Assembly: GCF_014075995.1 (NCBI RefSeq)
Contig: NZ_CP055153.1
Location: 6,324,001-6,388,000 of the forward strand
Direction of reading: 5' to 3'
Origin: Adhaeribacter radiodurans
Lineage (GTDB): Bacteria > Bacteroidota > Bacteroidia > Cytophagales > Hymenobacteraceae
DNA: 64,000 nt
Part shown: one piece after another, positions 9,602 to 18,451 of the stretch
Layout of the letters: every line of letters begins with the position of its first letter
Numbering within the stretch: position 1 is the first letter of the stretch
Program-made: the position numbers and the translations under genes
Notes under the pieces: generated by a model
Databases searched by the model: none
What the model was told of the DNA's origin: nothing
The model's input: only the letters and a program-made list of their open reading frames with translations

Positions 9602-10495
9602 ATGAATTACGAACGATTAAATCGTTGCCCCATTTGCAACAAAGACCTTTTAAAAAATTTCTTAATTGTAAAAGATAACTCTGTTTCGAAAGAAAGCTTT
9701 GTTATTGTACAATGCGAAAATTGTGGCTTTAAATTTACTAACCCCCGACCGGATGAAAATAGTATAGGGAAATATTATCAATCAGCAGAATATATTTCTC
9801 ATACGAATAAGGCTACTGGTATTACCAATAAGGCTTATAAGTTAGTTCGAACTTATACGATAAAGCAAAAGGTTGATTTAATAAATCGGTTCGCTCCTAA
9901 ATATACCTTACTTGACTATGGCTGCGGCACCGGAAATTTCCTGGAGGCTAGTAAGAAAGACGGGTGGTCAGTACAAGGTTATGAACCCAGCAGTGTAGCT
10001 CGCACGCAAGCGGAAGGATTATTACAGCAAACATTAGCAGCAGATGTAAGTGCCTTAGAACACATAGAAAACGAAAGTTTTCAAGTTATAACTTTATGGC
10101 ACGTACTCGAACATATCCACACTTTAAACGAAACTTTTAAAAAGCTTACTCAATTAACAAAGATTGGCGGCAACATTATTGTAGCAGTTCCTAATGCTGA
10201 CTCTCATGACGCCCAGGTTTATAAAGAGAACTGGGCTGCCTACGATGTTCCCCGACATTTATACCATTTTAATCAAGCTACAATGAAGCGTTTTTTTAAA
10301 AAGCACAAGCTTGAACTTTTAGAAATAATTCCGATGAAATTTGATGCTTATTATGTAAGTATGCTAAGCGAAAAATATCTTACTGGAAATAATGAATACA
10401 TAAAATCTGTCTTAAATGGTTTTAAATCGAATAATTATGCCAGTAAAAATGCTAACGATTATTCCAGTTTAATATATGTGGGTAAAAAGAACTAA
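9602..10495 (+). CDS. Class I SAM-dependent methyltransferase with N-terminal zinc ribbon
   Basis: 297 aa. The N-terminus has two cysteine pairs, CPIC (9-12) and CENC (about 38-41), forming a probable zinc ribbon. After it come the SAM-binding motif LLDYGCGTGNFLE (about 101-113) and a LWHVLEHI segment typical of Methyltransf_23/UbiE-like enzymes. Proteins of this shape often act on sugars or lipids of the envelope, but the substrate is not identifiable here. The ATG follows directly on the mnmG stop, so translation is coupled. Confidence 0.85.
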   Translation: MNYERLNRCPICNKDLLKNFLIVKDNSVSKESFVIVQCENCGFKFTNPRPDENSIGKYYQSAEYISHTNKATGITNKAYKLVRTYTIKQKVDLINRFAPKYTLLDYGCGTGNFLEASKKDGWSVQGYEPSSVARTQAEGLLQQTLAADVSALEHIENESFQVITLWHVLEHIHTLNETFKKLTQLTKIGGNIIVAVPNADSHDAQVYKENWAAYDVPRHLYHFNQATMKRFFKKHKLELLEIIPMKFDAYYVSMLSEKYLTGNNEYIKSVLNGFKSNNYASKNANDYSSLIYVGKKN

Positions 10496-10661
10496 TAGCA
10501 TTATTTATTCTATAATAAAGCATTTACTATTAATAACTTATAAATTTAATAAGTAGTAACCATTAGTAAATTATCCACATACAAGATATAAAAAGATTCT
10601 ATTAATAATAAACTAATCCAACTACATCATTTCTGTTGCTGATCAAGCAAGAACTCAAAGA
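10496..10661. other. AT-rich intergenic region with a perfect DnaA box
   Basis: This 166-bp gap contains TTATCCACA at 10571-10579, a perfect match to the DnaA-box consensus, in very AT-rich DNA. It lies between the methyltransferase and the Ig-like lipoprotein genes, about 1.7 kb from the larger cluster of DnaA-box-like sites. Confidence 0.6.
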
Positions 10662-12251
10662 ATGCATACATTAAAAAAAATTTTACCATCATTCTTTTTA
10701 TTATTTCTAACAAGTTGTGCCAGCATAAGCCCGCCGGAAGGAGGGGAGAAGGACATTAAAAGTCCGGAGTTAATAAGTAGTACCCCGGCCAATCAAGCAC
10801 TTAACGTAAAAGGTAAAACCATTATCTTAAAATTTAACGAAGAGGTGCGCACAAAAGACTTTAACCGACAACTTATTATTTCTCCAAACGCTGAAAATAC
10901 TATAAACACCCAAGTAGACAGGGAAGAAGTTAAATTAAGTTTTGAAAAGGATTTTGAACAGAATACTACTTACTTTTTAAATTTTAGAGAAGGTATAGAA
11001 GATATTACAGAAGGTAATAAACCTAAGAACTTGAGCTTAACCTTTAGTACCGGAGCTTTCTTAGATTCAGGTAGGGTACAAGGAATTGTAACTGATATAT
11101 TAACTGGCGAGCCGGCTAAAGATATCAATGTAATTTTATATGCAGCTAATGATACCGCCACCATCCGCAATGCCAAGCCATATTATTTAACCAAGACCGG
11201 AGAAGATGGTAGCTATTTATTACAGAATATAAAGTATGCTACGTATTTGCTCTATGCCCATCAGGATAAAAACAACGATAATATTTATAATGACGAAAAA
11301 GAGAAAATTGGGTATTTAGCTAACCCAATAGAAATAACGGCACAAACGCCTGCTCAAGACTTACAAATCATTCGGATAGATACCAAGGCTCCTTATATAA
11401 CATCTAAACAACCTTACTTAGACGAATACCACCTTAATTACAACGAAGGAATTACCTCTGTAAAAATTACTGGTGGTAATCCAAATGATGTTGCTACGCT
11501 TATAAGTGAAAACACTAAAACGGTGAGGCTATTTCCAAGTACTAATCAAATAAAAGGTAAGTATTTTATTACGGCTCTAGACTCAGCTGATAATGCAAAA
11601 ATAGATACCGTTGATTTAGCTTTTACCGGAAAAAAGGCAAAACGCAATTTATCTTTTCAGGTAATTAATCCTAGCACAAAAGTAAAACCCAATGAAACAA
11701 TACAATTTAAATTTGATGCTCCCTTGCAACTAAAAGAAGGGCCGCTGCTTACATTAGTTGAAGACTCGGCTGCTGCTAAACGACCTTTAAACTATCCTCA
11801 GGATATTAAATTGAATGACAGCCGTAATATTATAAGCTTCAACTTAAATACAAAAGCAAAAAATACGGTCGAGATACTAGCTGATACTACAGTAATATTA
11901 CCTATTTCAGGGGATAGATTTAAAAACCAAGCAACAAAACTCACGATCACCGATAAAGATCAAGGTGGTAGTATAGATTTAAAAATTAAAACTTCTTATA
12001 AAAAGTATTTTTTGGAGCTATTAGATAAAGATTATAAAGTTGTTAAAACTTACGATTCACCCAAAAATCTGTTGATAGAAGAACTACAACCAAATACTTA
12101 TCGTATTCGCGTAAAGATTGATGAGGATGAAAATGGCGAATGGCGTGGAGGTAACAAAGATCTAAAAACAATACCAGAAAAGGTATTCAATTATTTGAAA
12201 CCAATTGAGGTACGAGTAAATTGGTCGCAAGATGTACCAATAGAGTTTTAG
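10662..12251 (+). CDS. Ig-like domain lipoprotein (SbsA-type Ig and carboxypeptidase-regulatory-like domains)
   Basis: 529 aa. The signal sequence ends in a lipobox, LLFLTSCAS, followed by PPEGGEKD, the proline/glycine segment characteristic of a Bacteroidota surface-lipoprotein family. An SbsA-type Ig-like (Big_5) domain follows (SSTPANQALNVKGKTIILKFNEEV, about 39-62). A carboxypeptidase-regulatory-like beta domain starts near 145 (GRVQGIVTDILTGEPA). The rest is beta-rich. The likely place is the outer membrane, with a structural or binding role that cannot be read directly. ATG start at 10662; a strong terminator follows. Confidence 0.8.
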   Translation: MHTLKKILPSFFLLFLTSCASISPPEGGEKDIKSPELISSTPANQALNVKGKTIILKFNEEVRTKDFNRQLIISPNAENTINTQVDREEVKLSFEKDFEQNTTYFLNFREGIEDITEGNKPKNLSLTFSTGAFLDSGRVQGIVTDILTGEPAKDINVILYAANDTATIRNAKPYYLTKTGEDGSYLLQNIKYATYLLYAHQDKNNDNIYNDEKEKIGYLANPIEITAQTPAQDLQIIRIDTKAPYITSKQPYLDEYHLNYNEGITSVKITGGNPNDVATLISENTKTVRLFPSTNQIKGKYFITALDSADNAKIDTVDLAFTGKKAKRNLSFQVINPSTKVKPNETIQFKFDAPLQLKEGPLLTLVEDSAAAKRPLNYPQDIKLNDSRNIISFNLNTKAKNTVEILADTTVILPISGDRFKNQATKLTITDKDQGGSIDLKIKTSYKKYFLELLDKDYKVVKTYDSPKNLLIEELQPNTYRIRVKIDEDENGEWRGGNKDLKTIPEKVFNYLKPIEVRVNWSQDVPIEF

Positions 12252-12272
12252 TAATTATTACTAAAAACGGAG

Positions 12273-12300
12273 AAGGCCAGATATACATCTGGCCTTTTTT
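12273..12300 (+). terminator. Rho-independent terminator of the Ig-like lipoprotein gene
   Basis: Arms AAGGCCAGAT (12273-12282) and ATCTGGCCTT (12287-12296) form a perfect 10-bp stem with a 4-nt loop, followed by T residues to 12300. It lies 22 bp after the stop codon. Confidence 0.92.
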
Positions 12301-12762
12301 ATTAACTTATAACTTGTGGAAAAGATATTAGCAACATGTGATTAATCTACTCTTAAAATTCTGGATCAGGCTTGAGCCAAGAATTAAAACTTAGAAAGTG
12401 GAAAATACACTATTAAGTCGGTACTTAAATTTACCTTATTCACTTGTTAAAAAGTACAAACTTTTAGTTAGTAAAAGAAAGTGGAAATGTGGAAACAATA
12501 ATATTATAATTGATAATCAATAAATTATTTTAAAAATATTAGTTAATAACTAGCTATGGCAAGTGGAATAAAGAGCAAAGCTGTGTAAAAAGTAGAATAA
12601 ATATTTTTATCCACTTATTAACAGGTATAACAACGAAGATTTAAATATTTAAGAAAGAATTTTAATTTTAATATTAGTTAATTAAAAATGTGGAAAAAGG
12701 GAAAAGTTTTAAAATATAGCTTCATTTAAAAATTTCTCGTAAGAGAAAACAAAAATTATTAT
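12301..12762. other. AT-rich region with a cluster of DnaA-box-like sites (candidate replication origin)
   Basis: No gene is seen. By hand count G+C is only about one fifth over 12421-12720. DnaA-box-like 9-mers (consensus TTATCCACA or its complement TGTGGATAA) are TGTGGAAAA at 12315 and 12689 (8/9), TTATCCACT at 12607 (8/9), TGTGGAAAC at 12488 (7/9), AGTGGAAAA at 12397 (7/9), TTATTCACT at 12436 (7/9) and AGTGGAAAT at 12480 (6/9). Together with the parS site 4.6 kb upstream, mnmG, and perfect boxes at 10571 and 13828, this suggests an oriC or an origin-linked DnaA-binding region. It is inference. The plus-strand genes to its left point towards it, which is not the usual arrangement. Confidence 0.45.
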
Positions 12763-13257
12763 ATGGCTTTTGATTATACCATAGCTTTTAAAACAACTGA
12801 TTTTCGGAAGAATCCGGAATTGTATCGGGTTGGAAAAGGTGAGCAAGGTGTATTGTTAATAGAGCCGTATAAATCTGAAATCCTTCCTTACTGGCGCTTC
12901 AAAACTCCTGACATAGCACTGCAATCTTCAGAAAAAATTTATTCTCTGTTTTTGGATTACTTAGAAAGGAATGAGTTTGTAGGCGCAGATATGGCTCGAA
13001 AATTTTTACAAATGGGATTTACGCGATCCAGGCGATATGCTAACCATAAATCCGGTCGGAAGTTTAAGCAAAATCCCCAGAATGAAGTGGATAAAGAGTC
13101 AGAGAAAATTGCCCGGCAGAAATATTTGTTACCTATAGAACAGGATAGTGTAAAAGCTGCTTCTGCAGAAATATTTAAAGAAAAGTGGATGCTGGCCAAA
13201 AACAATGAGAAATATCTAACTCTTATGGCTGAACATAAACAGAAATATGGTTTATAA
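12763..13257 (+). CDS. DUF4385 family protein
   Basis: 164 aa, near full length for DUF4385. Recognisable family segments are FDYTIAFKTTDFRKNPELYR, GKGEQGVLLIEPYKSEILP and FVGADMARKFLQMGFTRSRR. The protein is soluble and basic towards the C-terminus, with no signal peptide. The function of the family is unknown. The gene follows the AT-rich DnaA-box-like region, with its ATG at 12763, and the small acidic protein gene begins 65 bp after its stop. Confidence 0.88.
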   Translation: MAFDYTIAFKTTDFRKNPELYRVGKGEQGVLLIEPYKSEILPYWRFKTPDIALQSSEKIYSLFLDYLERNEFVGADMARKFLQMGFTRSRRYANHKSGRKFKQNPQNEVDKESEKIARQKYLLPIEQDSVKAASAEIFKEKWMLAKNNEKYLTLMAEHKQKYGL

Positions 13258-13321
13258 GATTAAGTATTAATAAAAATTTCACATAATATATTTGCTAAAT
13301 AAACCTACTAATAACGGAATT

Positions 13322-13789
13322 ATGAAAGAAAATGAAATAGAATTGGGTAATGGAATAAGTAACATTTACTTTGGCTTTACCATGGACCAGGTGAAAGATA
13401 TAATGGGTGAGCCGGAAGAAATTGAAGAATCAGACGAAGATGATGAGTTTGAACATAAAGCTTTTAACTACTGGGAGAAAGGATATTCTTTTTTCTTCGA
13501 CCGCGAAGATGATTATCGATTAAGTTGCATTCAGACCGAAAATGAAGATGTACGGCTATTTAACACAAACGTATTTCAAAAATCTACTAAAGAAATAGAA
13601 GAATTGCTGCAGCAAAAAGGTTTAACTAATTACGAAACCGAAAAACTTGAAACTGGTGAAGTTAGATGGTCTTTTGAACAAGAAATGCTGGACTTGTACT
13701 TTGAAAACGATAGATTAATCGCCATTAATTTTGGAGTGTTTATAAATGATGATTTAGAGGTACAGTGGCCATCAGAAAATCAGGTATAA
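13322..13789 (+). CDS. Small acidic hypothetical protein, 155 aa
   Basis: The frame can be extended to a TTG at 13292, but ATG 13322 (MKENEIELGNG) is preferred because a GGA lies shortly before it. The protein is strongly acidic (an EEIEESDEDDEFE run near residues 33-45). The segment YFGFTMDQVKDIMGEPEEI resembles the short repeat-start found in SmpA/OmlA-like and some immunity-type proteins, where a G-x-T-x-x-x-V-x-x-x-x-G-x-P pattern is common. I cannot assign a function. It ends just before a long hairpin terminator. Confidence 0.7.
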   Translation: MKENEIELGNGISNIYFGFTMDQVKDIMGEPEEIEESDEDDEFEHKAFNYWEKGYSFFFDREDDYRLSCIQTENEDVRLFNTNVFQKSTKEIEELLQQKGLTNYETEKLETGEVRWSFEQEMLDLYFENDRLIAINFGVFINDDLEVQWPSENQV

Positions 13790-13809
13790 TAATCAATATA
13801 AAAAAGCAT

Positions 13810-13857
13810 TAAGCATAAAAAAAGCCGTTATCCACATAACGGCTTTTTTTATGCTTA
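13810..13857. terminator. Bidirectional terminator with a perfect 22-bp stem enclosing a DnaA box
   Basis: Arms 13810-13831 and 13836-13857 are perfect inverted repeats around a CCAC loop, with seven A residues in one arm and seven T in the other. This works as a terminator for both the acidic-protein gene (+) and the phosphate transporter gene (-). TTATCCACA, a perfect DnaA-box 9-mer, spans the loop at 13828-13836. Confidence 0.93.
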
Positions 13858-13869
13858 TATGAATTAACA

Positions 13870-15276
13870 TTAAATAGCCCAGCGGAATATTAGAAAAAGT
13901 GTTCCAGCCAAAAACATAGATACGGGTAAGGTTAATACCCAAGCCAAAGCAATATTGCGGATGGTGCCCGGATTAAGGTTCCGAATACCTTTATTAGCCA
14001 CCATACTACCTGCAATACCTGATGAAAGAATATGGGTAGTACTTACCGGTAGTTTAAAAATGAATGTGGAAAAGCCAATAACACTCGCAGCCATTAATTC
14101 AGCCGAAGCTCCCTGGGCATAGGTTAAATGTTCTTTGCCGATCTTTTCGCCAATTGTTTTAACAATTCGTTTCCAGCCAATCATGGTTCCGCAACCTAAC
14201 GACATGGCAATCATTAAAATTACCCAATCTGGCGCATAATCAGTAAAGGACCTAAGGGTACTGATATTTTCTTTTAAAATATTGCGGTCGGTTTGGCTAA
14301 GGGCAATTCCAGGGCTGGTCAATATCTTTTCTGAACCTTTCGCCAATAATAAAATATCCCGGCGAATTAAAAAACGGCTTTTCTTAGGTAAATCATTGAT
14401 TGTTTTAACTGATGCAAAAAGACGATGCAAATCAATAGCCTCATCTTTCATTTCAGCTACTACCTCCGTATCTACTTTCGATAGAACTGCGGTATCTATT
14501 CGGTTAATCGTTTGTTCTACCTGCGCCAGCGAAGCTTGCATCACTAACGGGTTTTTGCTGTTATCAAGGGCAAAGAAAGAAGGAACAATTCCAATTAATA
14601 TTAACATTACTAAACCTACGCCTTTTTGCCCATCGTTGGACCCGTGGAAAAAAGATACCAGAGTACAAGTTAAAATCAAAATTAATCGGATCCAAAGGGG
14701 TGGTGGTTTCCGCTTATGCGGCTGCCGGAAAATAGCTTTGTTTTTAACGAACCGTTTTAAAATAAACATTAAAAAGACTGTTAAAGTAAAGCCTAAAAAT
14801 GGGGATACAATCAGGGACGCACCTGTTTTTACGGCTTCATCCCAGTTTACTGCAGCACCGGAGGAATTATCGGGTAACAAGGAAAAAGCTACGCCTACGC
14901 CCAAAATAGAACCAATTAAGGTATGTGAGCTAGATGATGGTAAACCATAATACCAGGTTCCTAAATTCCAGAGGATAGCGCTTAAAAGTAAAGCTCCAAT
15001 CATTGCAATACCATGATAAACATTCTGGTCAATGAGCGCTTCTACGGGTAGCAAGTAAACAATTCCCATAGCTACGCCAATGCCGCCGGCAAATACCCCA
15101 ATAAAGTTCCAGAAAGCGGACCAGACTACAGCTACCCAGGGCCGGAGCGTATTGGTATAAATAACAGTTGCAACGGCGTTGGCAGTATCATGAAAACCAT
15201 TAACGAATTCAAAAGCGCAAGCCGCTAGCAAACAAAGAAAAAGGAGGAGCAGAAGGTGAGTTTCTAATCCGAACAT
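13870..15276 (-). CDS. PiT family inorganic phosphate transporter
   Basis: 468 aa, about ten or more membrane segments. The two PHO4-type repeats are visible: GFHDTANAVATVIYT near the N-terminus with the following SSSSHTLIGSILG, and HGSNDGQKGVG (about 210-220) with the later STTHILSSGIAGS. The hydrophilic stretch between about 245 and 325 is the usual cytoplasmic loop. PiT proteins import phosphate with a cation at the inner membrane. No PhoU-like (DUF47) gene is adjacent. The gene is convergent with the acidic-protein gene and divergent from glyS. Confidence 0.93.
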   Translation of the reverse strand: MFGLETHLLLLLFLCLLAACAFEFVNGFHDTANAVATVIYTNTLRPWVAVVWSAFWNFIGVFAGGIGVAMGIVYLLPVEALIDQNVYHGIAMIGALLLSAILWNLGTWYYGLPSSSSHTLIGSILGVGVAFSLLPDNSSGAAVNWDEAVKTGASLIVSPFLGFTLTVFLMFILKRFVKNKAIFRQPHKRKPPPLWIRLILILTCTLVSFFHGSNDGQKGVGLVMLILIGIVPSFFALDNSKNPLVMQASLAQVEQTINRIDTAVLSKVDTEVVAEMKDEAIDLHRLFASVKTINDLPKKSRFLIRRDILLLAKGSEKILTSPGIALSQTDRNILKENISTLRSFTDYAPDWVILMIAMSLGCGTMIGWKRIVKTIGEKIGKEHLTYAQGASAELMAASVIGFSTFIFKLPVSTTHILSSGIAGSMVANKGIRNLNPGTIRNIALAWVLTLPVSMFLAGTLFLIFRWAI

Positions 15277-15476
15277 ACAGGTTGGTTGAGGTTGGATAAA
15301 ATTGTCCGCAAAATTAAAGTAATTTGCCGCGGCTATTGTTAAGGAATTGTTAAATCAAGCTAAGTAAGTACGAACTTTACAAATATTCCATCACAAATTT
15401 TAAAATATTTAAACTAAAACGACGCATATAAATAAGATTCATTCAATTCCTATAATTTTTCTTTGGTTTATCTACA

Positions 15477-15505
15477 TTTGGCTCCGTTCTAAATTTCTAT
15501 ATTTG
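15477..15505 (+). promoter_or_regulatory. Bacteroidota-type promoter of the glycyl-tRNA synthetase gene
   Basis: TTTG at 15477-15480, a 17-bp spacer and TATATTTG at 15498-15505 match the Bacteroidota sigma-A pattern TTTG / TAnnTTTG. The ATG of glyS is at 15511, only 5 bp after the -7 element, so transcripts from this promoter would have almost no leader. Confidence 0.6.
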
Positions 15506-15510
15506 CGGTT

Positions 15511-17013
15511 ATGGCAACACAATCAGAAAAATCTTCTTTAGAAAGCACACAATTAAAAGATATTATTTCGCACGCCAAAGAATACGGCTTTGTTTTTCCG
15601 AGCAGCGAGATTTACGATGGGCTACAAGCCGTTTACGATTACGGACAAAATGGGGTAGAATTAAAAAACAATATTAAAAATGTTTGGTGGAAGTGCATGA
15701 CCCAACTCAATCAAAATGTAGTGGGCATTGATGCTGCCATTTTTATGCACCCGGATACCTGGAAAGCCTCGGGCCACGTAGATTCTTTCAACGATCCTAT
15801 GATCGATAACAAAGATTCGAAGAAGCGTTACCGGGCCGATGTGTTGATAGAAGACCGGGCAGCGCAGTACGAAAAAGAAGGACAGCCGGAAAAAGCAAAA
15901 GAACTGGTACAACAGATGGCTCGCCTGCTTGAAGCCGAAGATTTGAGCGGCGTACAACAACTAATTATAGCGGAGAAAATCACGTGCCCCGTTTCCGGAA
16001 CTGCCAACTGGACCGAAGTACGCCAATTTAATTTAATGTTTTCGACGCAAACCGGATCGGTAGCCGATGAATCTACTACTATTTACCTGCGGCCCGAAAC
16101 AGCGCAAGGTATTTTTGTAAATTTCTTAAATGTGCAAAAAACCGGCCGCATGAAAATTCCGTTCGGGATTGCGCAAATTGGTAAAGCTTTCCGGAATGAG
16201 ATTGTAGCCCGCCAGTTCACTTTTAGAATGCGGGAATTTGAGCAAATGGAAATGCAATTCTTTATTCGGCCTGGTACCGAGATGGAATGGTACGAGTATT
16301 GGAAAGCAGTACGAATTAAATGGCACCAAGCATTAGGCACACCCGCCGAAAAGTTACGTTTCCACGACCACGAAAAGTTAGCGCACTACGCGAATGCTGC
16401 AGTAGATGTGGAGTATGAATTCCCGTTTGGTTTTAAAGAAGTAGAAGGCATTCATTCCCGCACTGATTTTGATTTATCGCAACACCAAGCCTTGTCTAAG
16501 AAAAAGCAACAGTATTTTGATAATGATCTGAATGCGGAAGGCAAGCCTTACGGAAATTACGTGCCTTATGTGATTGAAACTTCGGCTGGTGCCGATCGCT
16601 TATTCTTAATGACTTTGTGCAATGCCTATACCGAAGAAGAAGTAACGGAAGGCGATAGCGTTAAAACCAGAACTTTTTTAAAATTACATCCTGTTTTAGC
16701 TCCGGTAAAAGCTGCTATTTTCCCGTTGGTTCGCAAAGACGGTTTACCTGAAAAAGCGCTGCAAATATTCGATGACTTGAAGTTTGATTTTAATATAATC
16801 TACGAAGAGCGGGATGCTATTGGTAAACGCTACACCCGACAGGATTTAATAGGTACGCCATTTTGCATTGCCGTGGATTATGAAACTTTAGAAAATGATA
16901 CAGTTACCGTTAGGGACCGGAATTCGCGGGAACAAAAACGGATGCCAATCAGTGAATTAAAAAATTACATTGGTGAGGCAGTAAGTTTAAAACGTATTTT
17001 TGAAAAACTGTAA
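15511..17013 (+). CDS. glyS: Glycyl-tRNA synthetase (single-chain, class II)
   Basis: 500 aa, the single-chain alpha2 type found in Bacteroidota, archaea and eukaryotes rather than the split GlyQ/GlyS type. Class II motifs are seen: YLRPETAQGIFVNF (about 192-205), motif 2 AFRNEIVARQFTFRMREFEQ (about 227-246) and the glycine-rich motif 3 region ETSAGADRLFLM (about 355-366). The C-terminal anticodon-binding domain runs from about 395 to the end. The enzyme charges tRNA-Gly. The gene is monocistronic: its own promoter lies in front and a strong hairpin behind. Confidence 0.96.
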   Translation: MATQSEKSSLESTQLKDIISHAKEYGFVFPSSEIYDGLQAVYDYGQNGVELKNNIKNVWWKCMTQLNQNVVGIDAAIFMHPDTWKASGHVDSFNDPMIDNKDSKKRYRADVLIEDRAAQYEKEGQPEKAKELVQQMARLLEAEDLSGVQQLIIAEKITCPVSGTANWTEVRQFNLMFSTQTGSVADESTTIYLRPETAQGIFVNFLNVQKTGRMKIPFGIAQIGKAFRNEIVARQFTFRMREFEQMEMQFFIRPGTEMEWYEYWKAVRIKWHQALGTPAEKLRFHDHEKLAHYANAAVDVEYEFPFGFKEVEGIHSRTDFDLSQHQALSKKKQQYFDNDLNAEGKPYGNYVPYVIETSAGADRLFLMTLCNAYTEEEVTEGDSVKTRTFLKLHPVLAPVKAAIFPLVRKDGLPEKALQIFDDLKFDFNIIYEERDAIGKRYTRQDLIGTPFCIAVDYETLENDTVTVRDRNSREQKRMPISELKNYIGEAVSLKRIFEKL

Positions 17014-17047
17014 AACAGCACCGAACTAAATTTTATTTTATTCATAT

Positions 17048-17088
17048 AAAACAAAAAACCAAGCCTTTACGGTTTGGTTTTTTGTTTT
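17048..17088. terminator. Terminator after glyS, probably bidirectional
   Basis: Arms 17048-17065 and 17071-17088 pair over 18 bp (one G-T wobble) around a TTTAC loop, with A-rich and T-rich outer parts. It lies 34 bp after the glyS stop and 49 bp beyond the end of the convergent lipoprotein gene. Confidence 0.88.
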
Positions 17089-17136
17089 GAAGAGAAACAC
17101 AATCAACAATAAAGATTCTTTAAACGGACTTTAATA

Positions 17137-17787
17137 TCAACCAATTTCCACAATTCCTAAGATTAAAGCCAAGGCGGCAGCAACTACTGCAATACCCAGC
17201 ACCACACCCAATACGGGCCCGATAATTGGCAAAGAAAGTAAAGCTATTAACAATAAAGCAGCTCCCACAATAATAAGAACTTTAGCTTCGGTGGATAAGT
17301 TTGTTTGCGGCTTGTCAAAAGAAACTACTACTTTGTCGCCGTCTTTTTCAGTTCTTACCGAATTTTTAAGGCCTTCTACCTCGTTGCGCAGTTCATCTAC
17401 TTTCTTCTCGTTGGTTTTAATAGTAACCCGTTCCCGCTTTTTAGTAGTATCTAGCACGGCTTCTAAGCGTTTTTTTAATTTTTTTAATTCTTTAGGGGTA
17501 AACTTCGGTATAACTACTTTTTGCGTAATTTCTTTTTCCTTGTTTGTTTCCGCAGCAATAGTTACTTCATTTTTCAACTGGGCACTTAAATCGGTGTTTG
17601 GTATATCAGGGGTACCATGTGCCGTTATCGTATTATTCTTCGGTTGATTGGTTTTATAAGGATCGTTGAAAGAACCGGTACCTTTTGCGAAAAAGTAAGG
17701 TTGAGAAGTAGAGCAACTGCTAAAAGCTAGAGCTATTACCAAAAAACATAGATTTATTAGTAAGCCAGAAAAAGATTTTGATTTCAT
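17137..17787 (-). CDS. Small membrane-associated lipoprotein, 216 aa
   Basis: The longest frame starts at 17850, but ATG 17787 (MKSKSFSGLLINLCFLVIALAFSSCST) gives a clean lipoprotein signal with lipobox AFSSC, so that start is used. The middle part (about 75-150) is charged and Lys-rich with heptad-like spacing. The C-terminus has two hydrophobic segments (VLIIVGAALLLIALLSLPII and VLGVVLGIAVVAAALALIL). A lipoprotein with a C-terminal hydrophobic hairpin is a common unnamed Bacteroidota type. Function unknown. Confidence 0.72.
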   Translation of the reverse strand: MKSKSFSGLLINLCFLVIALAFSSCSTSQPYFFAKGTGSFNDPYKTNQPKNNTITAHGTPDIPNTDLSAQLKNEVTIAAETNKEKEITQKVVIPKFTPKELKKLKKRLEAVLDTTKKRERVTIKTNEKKVDELRNEVEGLKNSVRTEKDGDKVVVSFDKPQTNLSTEAKVLIIVGAALLLIALLSLPIIGPVLGVVLGIAVVAAALALILGIVEIG

Positions 17788-18451
17788 AGTTGTAAGTAAA
17801 TTAATAAGTGGGTGCAAAAGTAACAGTTTCTGGATGCCCAAGAGAAGCAAAATGCATAAGTGAAACGGAAGAGTAGCTTAATTTTATTTGTCTGACTACA
17901 AAAAAATTAAAAAAGTCTCCTAAAAGTGAGCTGGGTAATAGCTACTTATTGTTGAAAAAATATGTTAACTCAGGTGATATTCCAGATAATAATATCTTCA
18001 GCAGTAATTCCTTACATGTTTCTTTATTATTTATAAGCAAGAATTATCAACTGATTAAAGTTCTTCCAATTAGATCAGGTTTATTGGGGAATGTTCGAGT
18101 TAATTGCAGGTTATATTTTTTAGATTATGTAGGTAAAGCTTATTTATACAGATTAAGTTGGTTTTACTACACTTATTATCAGTATAATTTGCACATCTTC
18201 GGTTTTGTTGTTTGGCTTTCTTATTTTTGTCAGCGTAAAGCTAAAAACGAAAAATGTCCGGATTACATCCTGTTTTTATTCTGGCCTTTATAGCTTTACA
18301 AAACTAATTTGATTCTACTGCCTTTAATCAGCCATAGAGAAAATGAAGAATTACCCACGAGTAGAGCAGAATGATTTTTTAATCAAAGTAAAAAAAATCG
18401 ATCTAACATTTTAGAACCAAAACAGAAGTAGATTTAAAGTTTAATATAGCA
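17788..18451. other. Long intergenic region before ileS, no confident gene
   Basis: This 664-bp stretch is AT-rich. It holds one open frame of 114 codons from a TTG at 17949, but its composition (many Tyr, Phe, Leu) and lack of any recognisable motif make it a poor gene candidate. I see no tRNA, T-box or clear promoter. Confidence 0.5.

Noticed and set aside
14282-14950. 222-codon plus frame antisense to the phosphate transporter
   Set aside because: It is the reverse shadow of a well-supported PiT transporter gene, with no motif of its own.
17949-18293. 114-codon plus-strand frame from a TTG start
   Set aside because: The composition is Tyr/Phe/Leu-rich without recognisable domain, the start is weak, and no ribosome-binding site or conserved neighbour supports it. 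It is treated as non-coding.
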